Counted from the stretch's first letter, positions 15,973-28,840 are shown. The stretch: DNA of 64,000 nucleotides from M0108 sp044228795 (GCA_044228795.1 JBGAUE010000002.1:1-64000); one strand, 5' to 3'. Notes: a model not told the origin generated them from the sequence alone. Translations and numbers: made by a program.

Positions 15973-18900
15973 TCAGCCCTGTCCTGGCGTCGGGTGCTCT
16001 GTGGCTGATCTCGACATCAGTGCGAGCAGACGTTCGAGGGGTATCCAGACCCAGTCTGGTCTGTTGTCTAACTCGTCGCGCACGTCGTGGAGGACCCTTT
16101 GCAGGCAGAATAGGGTGGTCAGACGATCCGCCTCACCGGGTGCCGAGGGCCAGGCAGGGCAGCCGAGGATGCGCTCGCGGTAGCCGGCCATGAATGCCTC
16201 GCGGGCAACCGACTCCCAACCTCGGGCGAGGGGTTCGAGGATCTTCAGGTCCTCCGGGCGCTCGGCCGTCAGCTTGACGAGGGCCGTGGATGCCGCGTAG
16301 TCCAGCGACCGCAGCAGGCCAGCGACGTCCTTCAGGGGCGACCCCTTGGATCGCCTTGTCTCAAGCCCCTGGCCAGGCCCGGCGCCAAAGCCTATCAAGA
16401 CAACGTCGCTGCCGACGATCAGGACCTGGCCGAGGTGGAAGTCTCCATGCAGGCGCGTCTTCACCGCCTCGATGGGGTGTCCCATCACGGACAGGCGTTC
16501 AGGGAAGTGGTCCCCCTCAGCAAGGACGGCGCCCGCTGCGGCCAGCGCCCTTCCTGACAGGGTGCCGAGGTCGTGCCTGAGGAGTTGCAGCGTTGCTGTC
16601 GCCTCCTCGGCAAGAGCACTGGCCCAGGCCGCCGGCTCCTCGGGTGCGATCGGCTCCGGCTCGAACGCCGAGTCGCCCCGCGCAGCGGCCAGCGCGGCGT
16701 GAAGCTCAGCAATCCGCTGGCCGAGGTTGTTCATCAGCAGGCAGTAGCTGGCGTGAATCTCACTGTCGGTAAGGTTTGCGTTCGGAGACGCCACGAGCGA
16801 CCGGGTCAGAAAGCGGTCGAGGTACGCCCGGGTATAGGACCAGGCGTCGCCCTGGTTCTCGACATAGCCTTGGAGTATGGCCAGCACTGCGCGGTCCCCG
16901 TCGGCCCCCAGGTACTCGACCGACCCGCCGACGGGTACGGTGCGGACCTCCCGGGCCTGTTCGGTCAGGAACCGGCCCAACTCCAGGGCCAGGTCGACCT
17001 CGGTGTGCAACCGCCGTGAGCCCTTCAGAAGCAGGCGCTCGCCGAACACCACGGCGTTGCTGCTGGCCTCGGTCATCCGGCGCAATTCGGCCTTGGCCGG
17101 CAATTCGGCGACCAGCCGCGGATAGGCGGAGGTGGCGCAAAAGTGCAGCGAATCCGCCCCGACCGCCACCTGGAACCCCTCGCCGATGGCCGTCAACGCC
17201 GCCCGGCAGAAGGCGTCGTCGGCAAAGGCGTCATAGAGGATGCCGACCCGGGCACGCTGGCGCACCCGGGCGAGCGTGACCGTAGCGAGCCCGCCCGGCA
17301 ACTCACCGTCCCTATTCTCCCAGGCGAGCGCGATGGCCAGGACGTAGCGCTCGCTCGGCTGGTCGCGCAGGTCCACCTGGATGATGGTCAGGAGCCAGGT
17401 CCCGGCGCGGCTGGACCACTCGGCCATCCCCTTGATACTGAAGCCCTCCACCACGACCTCCCGCCCGCCAAACCAGCGCCGGTTGGCGGCGAAGCGTGGC
17501 AGGGCGTCGCGTTCGAGCTGGCGGCGCAGCCCCTCCGCCAGGGCAGTGCGCGCCGCCCCGATCCGCTCCGGAAAGAAGGTCGCCAGACCCACGGTCAGGA
17601 CCAAGACGGGAAGTTCCGCTGGCGGCGGTTGCAACTGATGCCAATCCGGGGCCCCCGCTTCCGGGGCAAGCCGGAACCACAAGAAGGCGTGACCGGGCAG
17701 GGTCAGCAGATAGGGCTGGTCACCGATCGGCGGGAAGGGTGTCCCGCCCATCAGCTCCACCGGTACCAGTCCCCGAAACCGGGACAAATCGAGCTCGACC
17801 GGCTGGGCGGAGCGCGCCAGGTTGGCAGCGCACAGGATGACCTCGCCCTCATGCTGGCGCACATAGGCAAAGATCTTGCGGTTGCCCGGGTGCAGCATGC
17901 TGAAGCTGCCGCGGCCGAAGGCCTTGTGGGCCTTGCGCACGGCGATCAGCCGCTTCATCCAGTTGAGCAAGGAGGATGGCTCGCGCCGCTGGGCCTCCAC
18001 GTTGACCGCCTGGAAGCCGTAGATCGGGTCCATGATCGGCGGCAGATAGAGCCGCTGCGGGTCGGCGCGCGAGAACCCGGCGTTGCGATCCGGGGTCCAC
18101 TGCATGGGCGTGCGCATCCCGTTGCGGTCGCCCAGGTAGAAGTTGTCACCCATCCCGATCTCATCGCCGTAATAAATGATCGGCGAGCCGGGCATGGACA
18201 GCAGCAGGCTGTTCAAGAGCTTGATGCGATCCAGATCATTGTCCATAAGCGGGGCGAGCCGGCGGCGGATGCCGACGTTGACGCGCATGCGCGGGTCCAC
18301 CGCATACATCTGGTACATGTAGTCGCGCTCGCGGTGCGTGACCATCTCAAGCGTCAGTTCGTCGTGGTTGCGCAGGAACACCGCCCACTGACAGGTTGGC
18401 GGGATCTCAGGGGTCTGGGCCAGGATCTCGGTCATCGGATACCGGTCCTCCTGGGCGACGGCCATGTACATCCGCGGCATCAGGGGAAAGTGGTAGGCCA
18501 TGTGGCACTCGTCGCCGTCGCCGAAGTATTCGCGCACGTCCTCCGGCCACTGGTTGGCTTCAGCAAGGAACAGCCGGTCCTTGTAGTGGGCGTCCACGAC
18601 GGCGCGCATTTGGCGGATTACCGCGTGGGTCTCGGGCAGGTTCTCATTGGTCGTGCCCTCGCGCACACACAGATAGGGGATGGCGTCGAGCCGCAGCCCG
18701 TCGACCCCGAGATCCAGCCAGAAGCGCATCAGCCGGATGACCGCCTTCACAACGGATGGGTTGTTGTGGTTGAGGTCCGGCTGGTGGGAGAAGAAGCGGT
18801 GCCAGTAATAGGCCTTGGCGATCGGGTCCCAGGCCCAGTTGGAGCTTTCCGTGTCGGTGAAGATGATCCGGGTCTCAGGGAATTTCTGGTCGGTGTCGCT

Positions 18901-19356
18901 CCAGACGTAATAGTCGCGCCTGGGTGAGCCTGCGGGTGCGCGCCGGGCGGCCTGAAACCACGGGTGCTGGTCGGAGGTGTGGTTAATGACCAGCTCAGTG
19001 ATCACGCGGATGCCACGCCGGTGGGCGGCGCGCACAAAGAGCCGGAAGTCCCGGCGCGTCCCGTAGTCGGGGTAGACGTTGCGATAGTCCGAGATGTCGT
19101 ACCCGTCATCGCGCATCGGCGACGGATAAAAGGGCTGCAGCCAGATAGTATTGACGCCTAGGTCCTGGATGTAATCCAGGCGCGACGTCAGGCCTGAAAA
19201 GTCACCGATGCCGTTCCCGTCGCTATCAAAGTAGGCCTTGACGTGCAATTGGTAGATAACCGCGTCCTTGTACCAAAGCGGATCGTCGGCGTATGGCATG
19301 CTGGTCATCTGGCTCGGCATCGTTGGGCGACTCAATGGCTGTATGGAAATCGTCAT
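15973..19356 (-). CDS. treS: Trehalose synthase fused to a degenerate maltokinase domain
   Basis: This 1,127-residue fusion has two domains. The GH13 trehalose synthase part (about 1-570) has WYKDAVIYQLHVKAYFDSDG, nucleophile Asp in DGLRLDAIPYL, acid/base Glu in FLAEANQWPED and Asp in FLRNHDELTLEM; it interconverts trehalose and maltose. The C-terminal maltokinase part (about 600-1127) keeps HGDFHLGQV (His970-Asp972) but where active enzymes have DFEGEP this one reads GFGAGP (989-994). The metal-binding Asp and both Glu are gone, so phosphorylation of maltose is doubtful. The start is ATG 19356 with GGTGAGGGA upstream; a longer frame to 19533 lacks family similarity. It is divergent from the glgX-treZ-malQ/treY operon. 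Confidence 0.9.
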   Translation of the reverse strand: MTISIQPLSRPTMPSQMTSMPYADDPLWYKDAVIYQLHVKAYFDSDGNGIGDFSGLTSRLDYIQDLGVNTIWLQPFYPSPMRDDGYDISDYRNVYPDYGTRRDFRLFVRAAHRRGIRVITELVINHTSDQHPWFQAARRAPAGSPRRDYYVWSDTDQKFPETRIIFTDTESSNWAWDPIAKAYYWHRFFSHQPDLNHNNPSVVKAVIRLMRFWLDLGVDGLRLDAIPYLCVREGTTNENLPETHAVIRQMRAVVDAHYKDRLFLAEANQWPEDVREYFGDGDECHMAYHFPLMPRMYMAVAQEDRYPMTEILAQTPEIPPTCQWAVFLRNHDELTLEMVTHRERDYMYQMYAVDPRMRVNVGIRRRLAPLMDNDLDRIKLLNSLLLSMPGSPIIYYGDEIGMGDNFYLGDRNGMRTPMQWTPDRNAGFSRADPQRLYLPPIMDPIYGFQAVNVEAQRREPSSLLNWMKRLIAVRKAHKAFGRGSFSMLHPGNRKIFAYVRQHEGEVILCAANLARSAQPVELDLSRFRGLVPVELMGGTPFPPIGDQPYLLTLPGHAFLWFRLAPEAGAPDWHQLQPPPAELPVLVLTVGLATFFPERIGAARTALAEGLRRQLERDALPRFAANRRWFGGREVVVEGFSIKGMAEWSSRAGTWLLTIIQVDLRDQPSERYVLAIALAWENRDGELPGGLATVTLARVRQRARVGILYDAFADDAFCRAALTAIGEGFQVAVGADSLHFCATSAYPRLVAELPAKAELRRMTEASSNAVVFGERLLLKGSRRLHTEVDLALELGRFLTEQAREVRTVPVGGSVEYLGADGDRAVLAILQGYVENQGDAWSYTRAYLDRFLTRSLVASPNANLTDSEIHASYCLLMNNLGQRIAELHAALAAARGDSAFEPEPIAPEEPAAWASALAEEATATLQLLRHDLGTLSGRALAAAGAVLAEGDHFPERLSVMGHPIEAVKTRLHGDFHLGQVLIVGSDVVLIGFGAGPGQGLETRRSKGSPLKDVAGLLRSLDYAASTALVKLTAERPEDLKILEPLARGWESVAREAFMAGYRERILGCPAWPSAPGEADRLTTLFCLQRVLHDVRDELDNRPDWVWIPLERLLALMSRSATEHPTPGQG

Positions 19357-19697
19357 TCCCTCACCCAAGGCAGCAGGCAGGGGCTGCGTCTGAGGGGATC
19401 TTAGCACTCTGGCCGTGATAGCCACCAGGCTGAGCCAAACCCGGCCGGTGGTCAGAACCTTGTCATGGCCACCGCCCGCGGACGTAAGAAGATCAGGAAA
19501 ACGCTCACCGATCCTCGCGCCGAGGTTTCTCACAGGTAGTGACCAACCCTTCGCAAAAAAAACGCGAACTCATTGAAATTATGAGGCAGGTTGTGCCAGG
19601 CTGACAAAAAGGGCCTAGGCTTGGGGCGCGGCTGAGGCGTTTCGCGCGCTATCTGGTGAGCTAAGGCAGGGTCGGGGTGCTGGCCAAACATCCGGAC

Positions 19698-19708
19698 GTG
19701 TCAGACAC
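19698..19708. promoter_or_regulatory. Small palindrome in the treS/glgX divergent region
   Basis: GTGTC-A-GACAC is a perfect 5-1-5 palindrome 33 bases before the glgX ATG, between the divergent treS and glgX genes. It could be a half-size operator. Evidence is symmetry and position only. Confidence 0.2.
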
Positions 19709-19740
19709 CTTCCGTTATCAGAGCTGAAAGGGGAAAAGCG

Positions 19741-21866
<2,126 letters not shown>

Positions 21867-21870
<4 letters not shown>

Positions 21871-23711
21871 ACCAGCGAACCCACCTCATGCCCTTCGGCA
21901 GCGAGCTCCTCGACGGCGGCGGGGTGCGTTTTCGTCTCTGGGCGCCCCGAATTCCCGAGGTGCGGCTGCACCTTGAGGGGATCGAACCGCAGGAGCTTGC
22001 GATGGCGCGCGACGGGGAGGGGTGGCACCGCCTCGATGTGGCGGCGGCAAGGCGCGGAACCCGCTACCGCTTCCGCCTTCCTGACGGCCTGCTGGTTCCC
22101 GATCCGGCCTCCCGCTTCAATCCCGAAGACGTTCACGGTCCCTCCGAGGTGATCGACCCCCGCGCCTTCGTCTGGCCCGATGACGGCTGGCAGGGCCGTC
22201 CCTGGGAGGAGGCGGTGATCTACGAACTGCATCTGGGGACCTTTTCCCCGAGCGGCGACTTCGCCGGGGTCGAGGCACGGCTGGATTACCTGGCAGAGCT
22301 AGGCATCACCGCTATCGAGATCATGCCGGTCGCCGACTTTCCGGGGCGACGCAACTGGGGCTACGACGGGGTGCTGGAGTTTGCGACGGACAGTGTCTAT
22401 GGCCGTCCCGAGGAGTTCAAGCGGTTGATCGCCACGGCTCAATCCAAAGGCCTGATGGTGATCCTTGACGTGGTCTACAACCACTTCGGCCCTGAGGGGA
22501 ACTACCTCCACTGCTACGGGGGGGACTTCTTCAACGAACGCCACCATACCCCTTGGGGGGCGGCGATCAACTTCGACGGCGACCATAATCGCGGGGTGCG
22601 CGACTTCTTCATTCACAACGCCCTGTTCTGGCTGGAGGAGTACCGCCTGGACGGCCTGCGGCTGGATGCCATCCACGCCATCTGCGACGACAGCTCCCCC
22701 GATATCATCGAGGAACTGGCCGCTGCGGTGTGGACCGGACCGGGGCGGGAGCGTCAGGTCCATTTGATCCTGGAAAACGACGGCAATCAGTCCCACTACC
22801 TGGAGCGCGGCAAGATGGGCGAGGTGCGCCAGGCCACCGCCCAGTGGAATGACGACATCCACCACACCTTTCACATCCTCGCCACCGGCGAGCGCGACGG
22901 CTATTACTCCGACTATGCCGCCGATCCCCTGGGGATGCTCGCCCGCTGCCTCACTGAGGGGTTCGCCTACCAGGGAGAACCCTCCGGTTTTCGCGACGGC
23001 GAGAACCGGGGGGAGCGGAGCTCTCAACTGCCCCCCGCCGCCTTCGTCAACTTCCTTCAGACCCACGACCAGGTGGGCAACCGCGCCTTCGGCGAGCGGT
23101 TCTGCCACCTCGCCCCCGCGCCAACACTGGAGGCCCTCACCGCCCTGCTGCTTCTCGCTCCCCAGGTCCCGCTGCTCTTCATGGGGGAGGAGTTCGCGGC
23201 ACCCCAGCCCTTCCTCTTCTTCTGCGACTTCGGCCCTGACCTGGCCCAGGCAGTAACCGAGGGGCGCCGCCGGGAGTTCGCCCGCTTCGAGCGGTTCGCC
23301 GATCCGGCGGTGCGGGAGTCCATTCCCGACCCCATCGCCGAGTCCACCTTCGTCGCCAGCCACCTCGACTGGTCCGCCTTGGAACGTCCGCCCCATCGGG
23401 ACGCCCTGGCCCTCCATCGGCGGCTCCTCGATCTGCGGCGCCGCCAGCTGGTGCCCCGGCTGGCGGGGATGGCGGGGGGGACGGCCGAGCAAATCCGCCT
23501 GGGTCCTCAGACCCTGAACATCAACTGGCGCCTGGGCGACGGTAGCCGGCTGGAACTCCATGCCAATCTCGGCCCGGAGCCTTATGACGGCATCCAGCTC
23601 CCGGTGGAGCGGCTGCTCTTTGCCACGTCCAATCTGGACCTGAACGCCGTCGCCGCAGGACACCTGGCCCCCTGGTCGGCCACCTGGCTCCTGAAGGAAG
23701 AGAACGCCTGA
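21867..23711 (+). CDS. treZ: Malto-oligosyltrehalose trehalohydrolase
   Basis: This 614-residue GH13 enzyme releases trehalose from malto-oligosyltrehalose. It has an N-terminal CBM48 (GGVRFRLWAPRIPEVRLHLE) and catalytic regions VILDVVYNHFGPEGNY, RLDGLRLDAIHAI (nucleophile), LILENDGNQ (the acid/base Glu in the family's shortened region III) and NFLQTHDQVGNRAFGER. The DDIHHTFH stretch is typical of TreZ. The ATG at 21867 overlaps the glgX stop, and its own TGA overlaps the next start (TGATG). It acts after TreY, encoded by the second half of the next gene. Confidence 0.93.
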
Positions 23712-26700
23712 TGCACACCCCCGACGCCCTGCAAGCCCTCGCCGCCTGGTGCGGCATCGCCCCGGACTACGACGACATCTGGGGCAACCGCCATCCGATC
23801 TCAGATGCGACCTGCCTTGCCCTGCTGCGGGCCATGCACCTGCCGGTGGATAGCCAGGAGCCCGTCGCGATCCTGCAAGGACTGGAGGATGAGGCGTGGC
23901 GGCGAGTCCTGCCCCCGGTGCGGGTGGTGCGCGAGGGCGAGCCCATCAGCGTTCTCGTCTCGCTCCCGGCCGCGGAGGCCGCGCGGGTCCAGCGCTGGCG
24001 GCTGAGGCTGGAGACGGGCGAGGTCCGGGGGGGGGAGTTCGTCCCCAAACAGTTGCCGCGGGTGGGCGAACGTAAGATCGGCAGAAGCAAATACCTCCGT
24101 TGCTGTCTGGAACTCCCACCCCTCGATCTCGCCGGCTATCACCGGCTGGAGCTGGTGTCGGCGGGACAGGAGGGGCGCGGGGCGATGTCGCTCATCGTCA
24201 CCCCCGCCACCTGCTACCAGCCCGCTGCGGTGCAGGGGGAGGGGCGAGTCTGGGGACCGGCGGTGCAGCTCTACGGGGTGCGCTCCCGCCGCAACTGGGG
24301 GATCGGCGACTTCACCGACCTGCGCAATCTGGTGGAGATGACCGCGGAGGCGGGGGGCGGCATCGTCGGCGTCAACCCGCTGCACGCCCTGTTTCCCGAC
24401 GATCCGGGCCGCTTCAACCCCTACAGCCCCTCCAGTCGGCGCTTCCTGAATGTCCTCTACATCGATGTGGAGGCGCTGCCGGAGTTTCGCGAGTGCGACG
24501 CCGCCCAGGAGTTGGCGGGGTCCGAACGGTTTCAGGCGCGGCTGCGTGGATTGCGGGCCGAGGAACTGGTCAACTATGGCGGCGTCGCCGCAGCGAAGCG
24601 GGAGGTGCTGGAGTTGCTCTACCGCCACTTCCGGGAGCACCACCTGGGAAGCGATTCGGGGCGCGGCCAGGCATTTCGGCGGTTCCGCGAACAGGAGGGG
24701 GAGGCCCTGGAGTGGCAAGCCCGGTTCGAGGCCCTCCACGCCCATTTCCGCGCCCAGGACGAATCGGTCGGGGGGTTCCAGGATTGGCCTGCCCCCTATC
24801 GCGACTCCGACTCGCCGGAGGTGGCGGCGTTTGTGGCGGCCAACCCTGAGGCGGTGGCGTTCTACGCCTGGCTGCAATGGCTGGCGGACAGCCAGCTAGC
24901 CGAAGTGGGGCTCTGCTCCTGGCAGCGGGGCCTGGGAGTGGGGCTTTACCAGGACCTGGCGGTGGGGGTGAACCCCGGCGGCGCCGAGGCCTGGCGCTGG
25001 CAGGGGGTGATGGCAGCGGGGGTGGGTGCCGGCGCGCCACCGGACGAGTTCGCCCTCCAAGGCCAGGATTGGGGGTTGCCTCCCTTCATTCCCCATCGGC
25101 TGCGGGAGGCGGCCTACGCCCCCCTGATCGATGTCCTGCGCAGTACCATGCGCCATGCTGGGGCCCTTCGCATTGACCACGCCATGGCGCTGATGCGCCT
25201 CTTTTGGGTGCCGGCGGGGCTGGGGGCGGTGGCGGGGGCTTATGTGAGCTACCCCTTCGAGGATCTGCTGGGAGTCGTCGCCCTGGAGAGCCAGCGCAAC
25301 CGCTGCCTCATGATCGGCGAGGACCTGGGTACCGTTCCCGAGGGGTTTCGCCCCCGGCTGGCCAAGACCGGCATCCTCTCCTACCGGGTCTTTCTTTTCG
25401 AGCGCGGTGAAGACGGCGGTTTCACGCCGCCGGCGGAGTACCTCCGCCAGGCCCTGGTGACCCTCAGCACCCACGATCTCCCCACCCTGGCGGGGCTGTG
25501 GAAGGGGACCGACCTGGATACCCGCGCCGGCCTGGGGCTCATTCCCTCCGATGCCCAGCGGGAGGCGTTGGTGGTGGCCCGCTCCCAGGATCGGGCGCGG
25601 TTGCTCATGGCGCTGGAGCGAGAGCACTTGCTGCCCGAGGGGGCGAGCGTCCATCCGGTCTCCGTTCCCGAATTGACCCAGCCCTTCGTCACCGCCATTC
25701 ATGCCTATCTGGCCCGCACCCCCTCCCAGGTACTGCTGGTGCAGCCGGAGGATATCCTGGGCCAGGCGGAGCAGGTTCATCTGCCGGGCAGCGGCAGCGA
25801 GCAGCATCCCAACTGGCGCCGCCGGCTGGCCCTGGATCTTGAGGAGTGGCGCCTGGACGGCCGCTTCAGCGGGATGGGTGCGGCCCTGCGGCGGGAGCGC
25901 GGCACCTCGGTCCATCCGCCCCAGGAGGCCACCGCCGTCCCCAGGGTGGCGGTCATCCCCCGTGCCACCTACCGGCTCCAGTTCAACCGTGACTTCACCT
26001 TCGCCCAGGCCACCGAGCTGGTCCCCTATCTGGCGGAGCTGGGGATCAGCCACTGCTACGCCTCCCCCTACCTCAAGGCGCGACCCGGCAGCGGCCACGG
26101 CTACGATATCGTGGACCACACCGCCCTCAACCCCGAGATCGGCACTCCCGAGGAGTACGACGCCTTCGTCGCTGCCCTCCACGCCCACGGCATGGGGCAG
26201 ATCCTCGACGTGGTGCCCAACCACATGGGGGTGATGGGGGCGGACAACGGCTGGTGGCTAGATGTGCTGGAGAACGGCCCGGCCTCGACCTACGGGCGCT
26301 TCTTCGACATCGACTGGAACCCTCTCAATCCCGACCTCAAGGGCAAGGTGCTGCTGCCACTGCTGGGGGAGCACTACGGCATCGTCCTCAACCAGGGGGA
26401 GCTGCAACTGCGTTTCGACGCCGGGCGCGGGGAGTTGAGCCTCTTCTACTGGCAGCACCGGCTCCCCATCGACCCGTCCAGCTACCCGCGCATCCTTGAA
26501 CATCGCAGCGAGCGGCTGGCGGCAGTCCTGGGGGAGAGCCACCCGCGGCTGGTGGAGCTGGATTCACTGCTCACCGCCCTCTCCCACCTGCCTGAGCGCT
26601 GCGAGTCCGATCCTGCCCGCCAGATGGAGCGGCAGCGGGACAAGGAGGTGCACAAGCGCCAACTTGCGGCCCTCTGTGCCGCCTGCGCGGACATCACCCT

Positions 26701-28840
26701 GCATATCGAAGAGAATCTGCGGGAGCTTAACGGCCGTCCCGGCGACCCTTGCAGCTTCGACACCCTCCACGAGCTGATCCAGCTCCAGGGCTACCGGCTG
26801 GCCTACTGGCGGGTGGCCTCGGACGAGATCAACTACCGGCGCTTCTTCGACATCAACGACCTGGCCGCGCTGCGGATGGAGGAGCCAGCGGTGTTCGAGG
26901 CGACCCATCGGCTGGTCCTCGACCTGGTGGCCCAGGGCAAGGTGGACGGGCTGCGCGTCGATCATCCGGATGGACTCTTCGACCCCCTCGAATATTTCCA
27001 GCGCCTCCAGGAGGCTGCCCGCGGCAAGCCACTGGCACCAGGCGACCCGCCTCCACTCTATCTGGTGATCGAGAAGATCCTCGCCGAACATGAGCGGCTG
27101 CCGGACGATTGGCCGATCCACGGGGCGACCGGGTATCGCTTCTCCAATCTGGTCAACGGGCTCTTCGTGGACGGCGCCGCCGAACGGCGGATGACCCGTA
27201 TCTACGAGGATTTCATCGGTGAACGGGCGCCCTTCGAGGAGATGATCCACGAGAGCAAGCAGCTGATCATGGACACCGCCCTGGCCGGCGAGCTGAACGT
27301 GCTGGCCAACCTGCTGGCGCGCATCGCCGCCATGAGCCGCGACACCTGCGACTTCACCCTCAACAATCTGCGCGACGTGCTGGCGGAGGTGGTGGCCTGC
27401 TTCCCGGTTTATCGCAGCTATGTCAGCGCCCAGGGGATCTCGGCGGAGGACCGCAAGCAGATCGAGTGGGCGGTGGCAGTGGCCCGGCGGCGCTGCCCGG
27501 CGGCGGATGTCAGCGCCTTCGACTTCGTGAAGGGGGTGCTGACCTCGGATATCGCCCAGGGGCGCCCCGAGAGCTACGGGGCCGCAGTGGCCAATTTCGC
27601 CATGAAGTTTCAACAGTTCACCTCGCCGGTGATGGCCAAGGGGCTGGAGGATACGGCCTTCTACCGCTACCACCGGCTGGTCTCCCTCAATGACGTTGGG
27701 GGCGATCCGCGCCGCTTCGGGGTCTCGGTGGCCGCCTTCCATGGCGCCAACCGCAATCGTGCCCAGCACTGGCCCCACAACATGCTCGCCACCTCCACCC
27801 ATGACAGCAAGCGGGCGGAGGATGTGCGGGCCCGCCTCAATCTGCTCTCCGAACTTCCCTCCGCCTGGAAGCTGATGCTCCAGCGCTGGACCCGCATTAA
27901 CCGGGGGCGACGGCGGGAGATCGACGGTCAGCCCGTCCCCTCGGCCAACGACGAATACCTCCTCTACCAGACCCTGGTGGGGGTCTGGCCGCCAGGTGAC
28001 CCACTGGCGGTGGACCTGGAGGCCTTCCGCCAGCGCATCGACGCCTACATGATCAAGGCGGTGCGAGAGGCCAAGGAGCACAGCAGTTGGGTCAACGTCA
28101 ACGGCGACTATGAGGCGGCCCTGAGCGCCTTCATCGCCGCCCTGCTCACGCCCGGAGAGAAGAACCTCTTCCTCGCTGAGTTCCTCCCCGCAGTGCAGGG
28201 CCTCATCCGCCACGGGCTGGTCAACAGTCTGGCCCAGGCCCTGCTCAAACTCACCCTACCCGGAGTTCCCGACATCTACCAGGGGTGCGAGCTCTGGCAG
28301 TTCCACCTGGTGGACCCGGACAACCGCAATCCGGTGGATTTCGAGAAGCGGCGGCGGTTGCTAGAGACGGTGCGGCGAGATTTCGAGGTTCCCCCAGCCC
28401 AGTGGCCGGAACGGTTGCAACCGCTGGTGGATGGGATCGCGGATGGCAGGCTCAAGCTCTATCTCACCTGGCGTGCCCTCAACCTGCGCGGCCGCTGGCC
28501 GGAGCTGTTTCGCGAAGGGGAGTATCTGCCGCTCAATGTGAAGGGCAAGCAGTCCCCCCATCTGGTCGCCTTCGCCCGCATTCAGGAGGGTCGCGCCATC
28601 CTTGTCCTGGTCCCCCGGCTCACCTTTGACCTCTCGAGCGAGCACGACCATCTGCCGATGGGCGATGAAGTATGGGGGGATACATCGATTGAACTGCCCG
28701 AGCGGCTGGCCTCGAGCAACTGGCTGCATTGGCTTACAGGCAGGGAAAGTCCCGGCGGGGATCTGCTCTATGCAGCCTATCTGCTCAGAGATCTGCCGGT
28801 GGCACTGCTTTTTACACAGGAAGGATTGGACGGTGAGTAA
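23711..28840 (+). CDS. treY: MalQ-TreY fusion: 4-alpha-glucanotransferase plus malto-oligosyltrehalose synthase
   Basis: This 1,709-residue fusion has two parts. Residues 1 to about 740 are a GH77 amylomaltase: VQLYGVRSRRNWGIGDFTDL, LRIDHAMALMRLFW (nucleophile), IGEDLGTVP (acid/base), STHDLPTLAGLWKG. From about 745 (VIPRATYRLQFNRDFTFAQA) to the end is a GH13 TreY: SHCYASPYLKARPGSGHGYD, VPNHMGVMGADN, VDGLRVDHPDGLFDP, and ATSTHDSKRAEDVRARLN. TreY turns the reducing end of a maltodextrin into a trehalose unit; MalQ can lengthen glucans too short for TreY, so fusion makes sense. There is no stop or frameshift at the junction. It is the last gene of a three-gene operon with overlapping stop/start codons. 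Confidence 0.93.
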   Translation: MHTPDALQALAAWCGIAPDYDDIWGNRHPISDATCLALLRAMHLPVDSQEPVAILQGLEDEAWRRVLPPVRVVREGEPISVLVSLPAAEAARVQRWRLRLETGEVRGGEFVPKQLPRVGERKIGRSKYLRCCLELPPLDLAGYHRLELVSAGQEGRGAMSLIVTPATCYQPAAVQGEGRVWGPAVQLYGVRSRRNWGIGDFTDLRNLVEMTAEAGGGIVGVNPLHALFPDDPGRFNPYSPSSRRFLNVLYIDVEALPEFRECDAAQELAGSERFQARLRGLRAEELVNYGGVAAAKREVLELLYRHFREHHLGSDSGRGQAFRRFREQEGEALEWQARFEALHAHFRAQDESVGGFQDWPAPYRDSDSPEVAAFVAANPEAVAFYAWLQWLADSQLAEVGLCSWQRGLGVGLYQDLAVGVNPGGAEAWRWQGVMAAGVGAGAPPDEFALQGQDWGLPPFIPHRLREAAYAPLIDVLRSTMRHAGALRIDHAMALMRLFWVPAGLGAVAGAYVSYPFEDLLGVVALESQRNRCLMIGEDLGTVPEGFRPRLAKTGILSYRVFLFERGEDGGFTPPAEYLRQALVTLSTHDLPTLAGLWKGTDLDTRAGLGLIPSDAQREALVVARSQDRARLLMALEREHLLPEGASVHPVSVPELTQPFVTAIHAYLARTPSQVLLVQPEDILGQAEQVHLPGSGSEQHPNWRRRLALDLEEWRLDGRFSGMGAALRRERGTSVHPPQEATAVPRVAVIPRATYRLQFNRDFTFAQATELVPYLAELGISHCYASPYLKARPGSGHGYDIVDHTALNPEIGTPEEYDAFVAALHAHGMGQILDVVPNHMGVMGADNGWWLDVLENGPASTYGRFFDIDWNPLNPDLKGKVLLPLLGEHYGIVLNQGELQLRFDAGRGELSLFYWQHRLPIDPSSYPRILEHRSERLAAVLGESHPRLVELDSLLTALSHLPERCESDPARQMERQRDKEVHKRQLAALCAACADITLHIEENLRELNGRPGDPCSFDTLHELIQLQGYRLAYWRVASDEINYRRFFDINDLAALRMEEPAVFEATHRLVLDLVAQGKVDGLRVDHPDGLFDPLEYFQRLQEAARGKPLAPGDPPPLYLVIEKILAEHERLPDDWPIHGATGYRFSNLVNGLFVDGAAERRMTRIYEDFIGERAPFEEMIHESKQLIMDTALAGELNVLANLLARIAAMSRDTCDFTLNNLRDVLAEVVACFPVYRSYVSAQGISAEDRKQIEWAVAVARRRCPAADVSAFDFVKGVLTSDIAQGRPESYGAAVANFAMKFQQFTSPVMAKGLEDTAFYRYHRLVSLNDVGGDPRRFGVSVAAFHGANRNRAQHWPHNMLATSTHDSKRAEDVRARLNLLSELPSAWKLMLQRWTRINRGRRREIDGQPVPSANDEYLLYQTLVGVWPPGDPLAVDLEAFRQRIDAYMIKAVREAKEHSSWVNVNGDYEAALSAFIAALLTPGEKNLFLAEFLPAVQGLIRHGLVNSLAQALLKLTLPGVPDIYQGCELWQFHLVDPDNRNPVDFEKRRRLLETVRRDFEVPPAQWPERLQPLVDGIADGRLKLYLTWRALNLRGRWPELFREGEYLPLNVKGKQSPHLVAFARIQEGRAILVLVPRLTFDLSSEHDHLPMGDEVWGDTSIELPERLASSNWLHWLTGRESPGGDLLYAAYLLRDLPVALLFTQEGLDGE

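Noticed and set aside
17143..18927. A 594-codon open frame on the plus strand inside treS
   Set aside because: It mirrors the treS codons in a GC-rich gene, has His/Gly/Val-rich text without domains, and treS itself has clear catalytic motifs.
26564..28213. A 549-codon minus-strand frame inside the malQ/treY gene (also 22299-23663 and 24896-26224)
   Set aside because: These are GC-bias shadows: no motifs, no ribosome sites, and the plus-strand genes are certain.
23711..28840. The malQ/treY fusion as an assembly join of two genes
   Set aside because: The frame runs through the linker without a stop, codon use is uniform, and the operon order with treZ and glgX makes sense.
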